Source: Corynebacterium glyciniphilum AJ 3170 (GTDB lineage: Bacteria; Actinomycetota; Actinomycetes; Mycobacteriales; Mycobacteriaceae). From it: a DNA stretch of 64,000 bases. Every line of letters starts with the position of its first letter. Position 1 is the first letter of the stretch. The stretch spans positions 1 through 64,000 of the forward strand of contig NZ_VDYZ01000001.1 of the NCBI RefSeq assembly GCF_007673095.1. The letters run 5' to 3'. Shown piece after piece: positions 61,548 through 64,000 of this stretch. The position numbers and the translations under genes are program-made. The notes beneath the pieces were generated by a model. It was not told the DNA's origin. It saw only the letters and a program-made list of their open reading frames with translations, and made no database searches.

Positions 61548-62339
61548 GTGGGGCCTATGGTCCACCAGGATTCTGTTGTGGGGGATGACGGTTCGCACCG
61601 GTTGCTGGTGGTGCCGTGCGCCCTGGTCGTGCTGGTGTTGGTGCTGATGGTTACGGCCTGTTCATCGGTGGGAGAAAGAGCGGGCGCCGGGGAATCTTCC
61701 GGGGAAGAAGAGTGGCCCACTGCGGCTGCCGCAGCTCCACCGGTGGGAGAGGGGGTTGACGAGCCCGTGGTGACGGAGGACGGTCGGATGATCCAGCCGA
61801 CTGGGCACACGGGACTCTGGTTTGAGACGGAGCCTGCTGACCCGTTGGAGAAGCTGGTCTATGAGTCGCAACGTTTCGTCGGTCACCCGGTTGCTCTGGA
61901 ACCGATCGGGGAGAGGGCGCTGCTACCGCAGTGGGAGGACATGCCTGACCCGTGCCATCCGGAGGTGATCCGGAGGATGGAAGAGCTTGGTGTCGACATT
62001 TTTGAAGATGACGACGTCAGCTATGGGTATGCACAATGCGCCGGATTTAAGTTATCGATAAAACCTTCCTCGAATATATCTTTCGAGTGGGGCGTGACAG
62101 GGGACATTGTTGGGTACTCGATGGTGGAAGATTGGAATAAGGGACAAGATCTAGATTCGGGATTTATCGATTTTGGCGAAAGGGCAGAAGAGCTGGGATG
62201 CATTTCGTACGAGTCTTCGATCGGAGATAAGTACTTTGCTTTTTCTGTAGTATCCCCCCTGTCCTATATAAATGGATGCTCGAGTTCAAACTCTACTAAG
62301 AATATATTTAAAAATGCTGTTGGGGGAGTGTTATTCTAA
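61548..62339 (+). CDS. Secreted lipoprotein, DUF3558-like
   Basis: 263 residues. Signal peptide with lipobox LMVTAC, an acidic/Ala-rich linker to about residue 60, then a globular domain with four Cys (PDPCHPEVIRRM, YAQCAGFKL, LGCISYE, NGCSSS). The layout resembles DUF3558 lipoproteins of corynebacteria. The first half has normal G+C, but from about 62020 the gene becomes clearly A+T-rich, a composition break within one reading frame. The stop overlaps the next start (TAATG), so the lipoprotein and the PPE-like protein are probably made together. Confidence 0.7.
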   Translation: MGPMVHQDSVVGDDGSHRLLVVPCALVVLVLVLMVTACSSVGERAGAGESSGEEEWPTAAAAAPPVGEGVDEPVVTEDGRMIQPTGHTGLWFETEPADPLEKLVYESQRFVGHPVALEPIGERALLPQWEDMPDPCHPEVIRRMEELGVDIFEDDDVSYGYAQCAGFKLSIKPSSNISFEWGVTGDIVGYSMVEDWNKGQDLDSGFIDFGERAEELGCISYESSIGDKYFAFSVVSPLSYINGCSSSNSTKNIFKNAVGGVLF

Positions 62340-64000
62340 TGAAGTTTAATGATGGAAGTCTACGTGATGTCGTGCGGTCAATTGTCGAGGCAGATCTCTC
62401 GCTTCGTTCTGTGCGGAACAGCGGTCTTGCTGCCACTACATTCACAACCTCACCCGCACTCGGTGCAGTGGCTACGCAGTACTCTGCGTACCTGGGTGCG
62501 CATCCTGGGTCTCTGACCGTTGCGACGCAGGCGGCAACCACAAACGTACAGTGGTTGCACGATTCGCTCGTACCGTTGATCGGAGCATTGACGGAACAGG
62601 AGTACCTGTCAGTGGACACATTTACCGGGATGCTCAGTTACACGGACGCACCAGACAAGGAAGTCCACTTCGGGATGCCACCGCGACCGGAAGTTCCGGT
62701 ACTCGACCTCGCCTACGTGCCGCCGGTAGCGGCAATCGAAGCCGCCACTCCGCTGAAAGCTCTCACCGCGATGTTCGCCGGAGATGACAGTGGAATAATT
62801 GCCGCCTCCGAATCCTGGGCCTCCGCAAGCCGTCGTATGCTCCAGGCCTCGGAATCTCTCCAGAGCGCCGCGGCTCTTATCGCCGGTACCACCGAAGGTA
62901 GTGCTTTCGCCATGGCGGAACAAGCGATATCGACCATAGCCAACCAATGCGCGACAGTTGCGGCTAACTCAACGGCAATGTCAACCTCCATGCTCCAACT
63001 GCCGCCCATCAGAGCGGCGGCACACGCCCAACTTATCGCCATGGAAGCCGAGCTGGCGGCCGAAACCACCGCAGCGGGTGCTGCCACCGGCGGGGCGGGT
63101 GCCGCTGCCATTGCAGCAAAATCCCAGGCCCAGGTCGCAGCATTCGTCGCCGGTTACCTGCAACCCGCGCTCGACACGGCACGTCCCCTGGTAACCAATC
63201 TGTCCGTTCCAGTGGTCAATCACACTGGCGGCGGGGCTCTGAACTCTGGAGGTGCTGCGACCATGGCTGCCCAGGAGTCCATCACCCAGGTCGCCGGTGG
63301 TGCCACAGCTCCCGGAGTCAGTCAGGCGGCGGCCCAGCCCAATACTGCAGCGCCACAGGCCGGACAAGTTGCTACGACTCCTGCCGGTGCCTCACAGGCA
63401 GCCCAGATCGGACAAGCGCCCGTGGGTCCGGCCGGCGGCACCCAGAATGTTCCTGGTGGAATGCGGGCGACCTCACCCGCCTCCACCACTGTGGCACAAC
63501 CGGCGACGAACGGTGTCGCCACCGGCCAGGGAGCCAATGCCCCTCGGTCAACGTCCACTAGCGTCGCATCGCCGGCGAACCCCCGGCCCATCGGCGGCGG
63601 CGTCACGCAACCCCTGCTCCCGCGAGGTGTCAGTATCACCGCGCCCGGCTCACCCTCGCCGGGCCACGCCACGGGCGGCGGTCCTCACCAAGGTGCGGGG
63701 CCAGGCACTTCCCACAATGGAGCCGGCGCACGAGGCAGCTCCCCCGGAGTTGGCGGGGCAGCACCCGCAGCAGGAAACAGCAGCAGTAATCACGGTCATC
63801 GTGCGGGCAGCGCCGGTACCGCACCTGTCGGTGCAGCCGGGCACAAGGGGACCAGAACGGGCCAAGGAAAAAGTGCTTCGACAGGTTCCCTGTTTGGTAG
63901 CGGGCAGGGTAGCCGGCCGAAGTCCCGTGGGACGAAGACAGGCAGCTCCCTGCTGGAGACCTATTTCCGCCGCCAGTTCCTGGGAGAGAAGAGGACAACA
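62339..64000 (+). CDS. Large PPE/WXG-like Ala/Gly/Pro-rich protein (partial, runs off the window)
   Basis: The frame from ATG 62339 stays open to the window end (554 codons). Residues 1-290 are helical and Ala-rich, with no signal peptide: SIVEADLSLRSVRNSGLAAT, IAASESWASASRRMLQASES and MEAELAAETTAAGAATG. The central SWxxxxxxL and long helices recall WXG100/PPE-type substrates of type VII secretion. Residues about 300-540 are a low-complexity Gly/Pro/Ser/Gln linker and the last visible stretch is basic (RPKSRGTKTG, LLETYFRRQFLGEKR), so a C-terminal domain, possibly a toxin or enzyme, should follow. Coupled to the lipoprotein upstream. Confidence 0.6.
   Translation, partial: MKFNDGSLRDVVRSIVEADLSLRSVRNSGLAATTFTTSPALGAVATQYSAYLGAHPGSLTVATQAATTNVQWLHDSLVPLIGALTEQEYLSVDTFTGMLSYTDAPDKEVHFGMPPRPEVPVLDLAYVPPVAAIEAATPLKALTAMFAGDDSGIIAASESWASASRRMLQASESLQSAAALIAGTTEGSAFAMAEQAISTIANQCATVAANSTAMSTSMLQLPPIRAAAHAQLIAMEAELAAETTAAGAATGGAGAAAIAAKSQAQVAAFVAGYLQPALDTARPLVTNLSVPVVNHTGGGALNSGGAATMAAQESITQVAGGATAPGVSQAAAQPNTAAPQAGQVATTPAGASQAAQIGQAPVGPAGGTQNVPGGMRATSPASTTVAQPATNGVATGQGANAPRSTSTSVASPANPRPIGGGVTQPLLPRGVSITAPGSPSPGHATGGGPHQGAGPGTSHNGAGARGSSPGVGGAAPAAGNSSSNHGHRAGSAGTAPVGAAGHKGTRTGQGKSASTGSLFGSGQGSRPKSRGTKTGSSLLETYFRRQFLGEKRTT

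Overview
The window is high-G+C actinobacterial DNA, almost certainly from a Corynebacterium species. The conserved backbone runs rplS tail - lepB - rnhB - DUF2469 - yraN - comM - dprA - xerC - M23 peptidase - rpsB - tsf - pyrH - frr - cdsA - LapA-like - rlmN - DUF2631 - dxr - rip/rseP - ispG - penicillin-binding lipoprotein - map. A mycolyltransferase-like esterase, DUF2469 and DUF2631 proteins, and many start codons 6-8 nt behind a -10 box (candidate leaderless mRNAs) fit mycolate-bearing actinobacteria.

Layout. 1-200: the end of an IS630-type transposase followed by the last 13 codons of rplS. 350-4000: a DASS (SLC13) carboxylate transporter with a LacI-type regulator and two matching operators, then a secreted mycolyltransferase-like enzyme. 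4077-6563: lepB, rnhB (frameshifted), DUF2469 and yraN. 6560-43924: comM (yifB), broken into three pieces by two unrelated elements. 43932-62338: the rest of the backbone. 61548-64000: a lipoprotein gene overlapping a large Ala/Gly/Pro-rich PPE/WXG-like gene that leaves the window.

Element 1 (7274-17768, about 10.5 kb) sits inside the ComM P-loop codons. It has a large serine integrase, a compact operon of small proteins, a RecA-fold helicase/RepA-like ATPase, a 1.2 kb gene-free region rich in repeats (probable origin and control region), two adjacent proteins built of repeated helix-turn-helix modules, and at the right end two membrane-anchored proteins. It has no capsid, terminase or conjugation genes that I recognise. 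It looks like a satellite or integrated-plasmid type element, with the right-end pair as likely cargo.

Element 2 (18141-43423, about 25.3 kb) sits further along comM, in the codons for the conserved LASNPCPCG motif. Three long overlapping tyrosine-recombinase-like genes plus a small helper fill its right end. The cargo concerns metals and extracytoplasmic thiol/copper chemistry: MFS exporter, CDF exporter with ArsR regulator, DyP peroxidase, PCuAC copper chaperone, VKOR, DsbA, a CopD-CtaG fusion, CmtR-like regulator, CadA-type P-ATPase, TlpA and CcdA. IS5-like and ISL3 insertion sequences and a decayed stretch are interspersed. Two CsoR-type palindromes lie in front of two cargo genes, although no csoR gene is in the island.

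Joining the three comM pieces restores an uninterrupted frame of about 528 codons, so both elements can be placed almost to the base. The adjacent dprA and xerC are intact.
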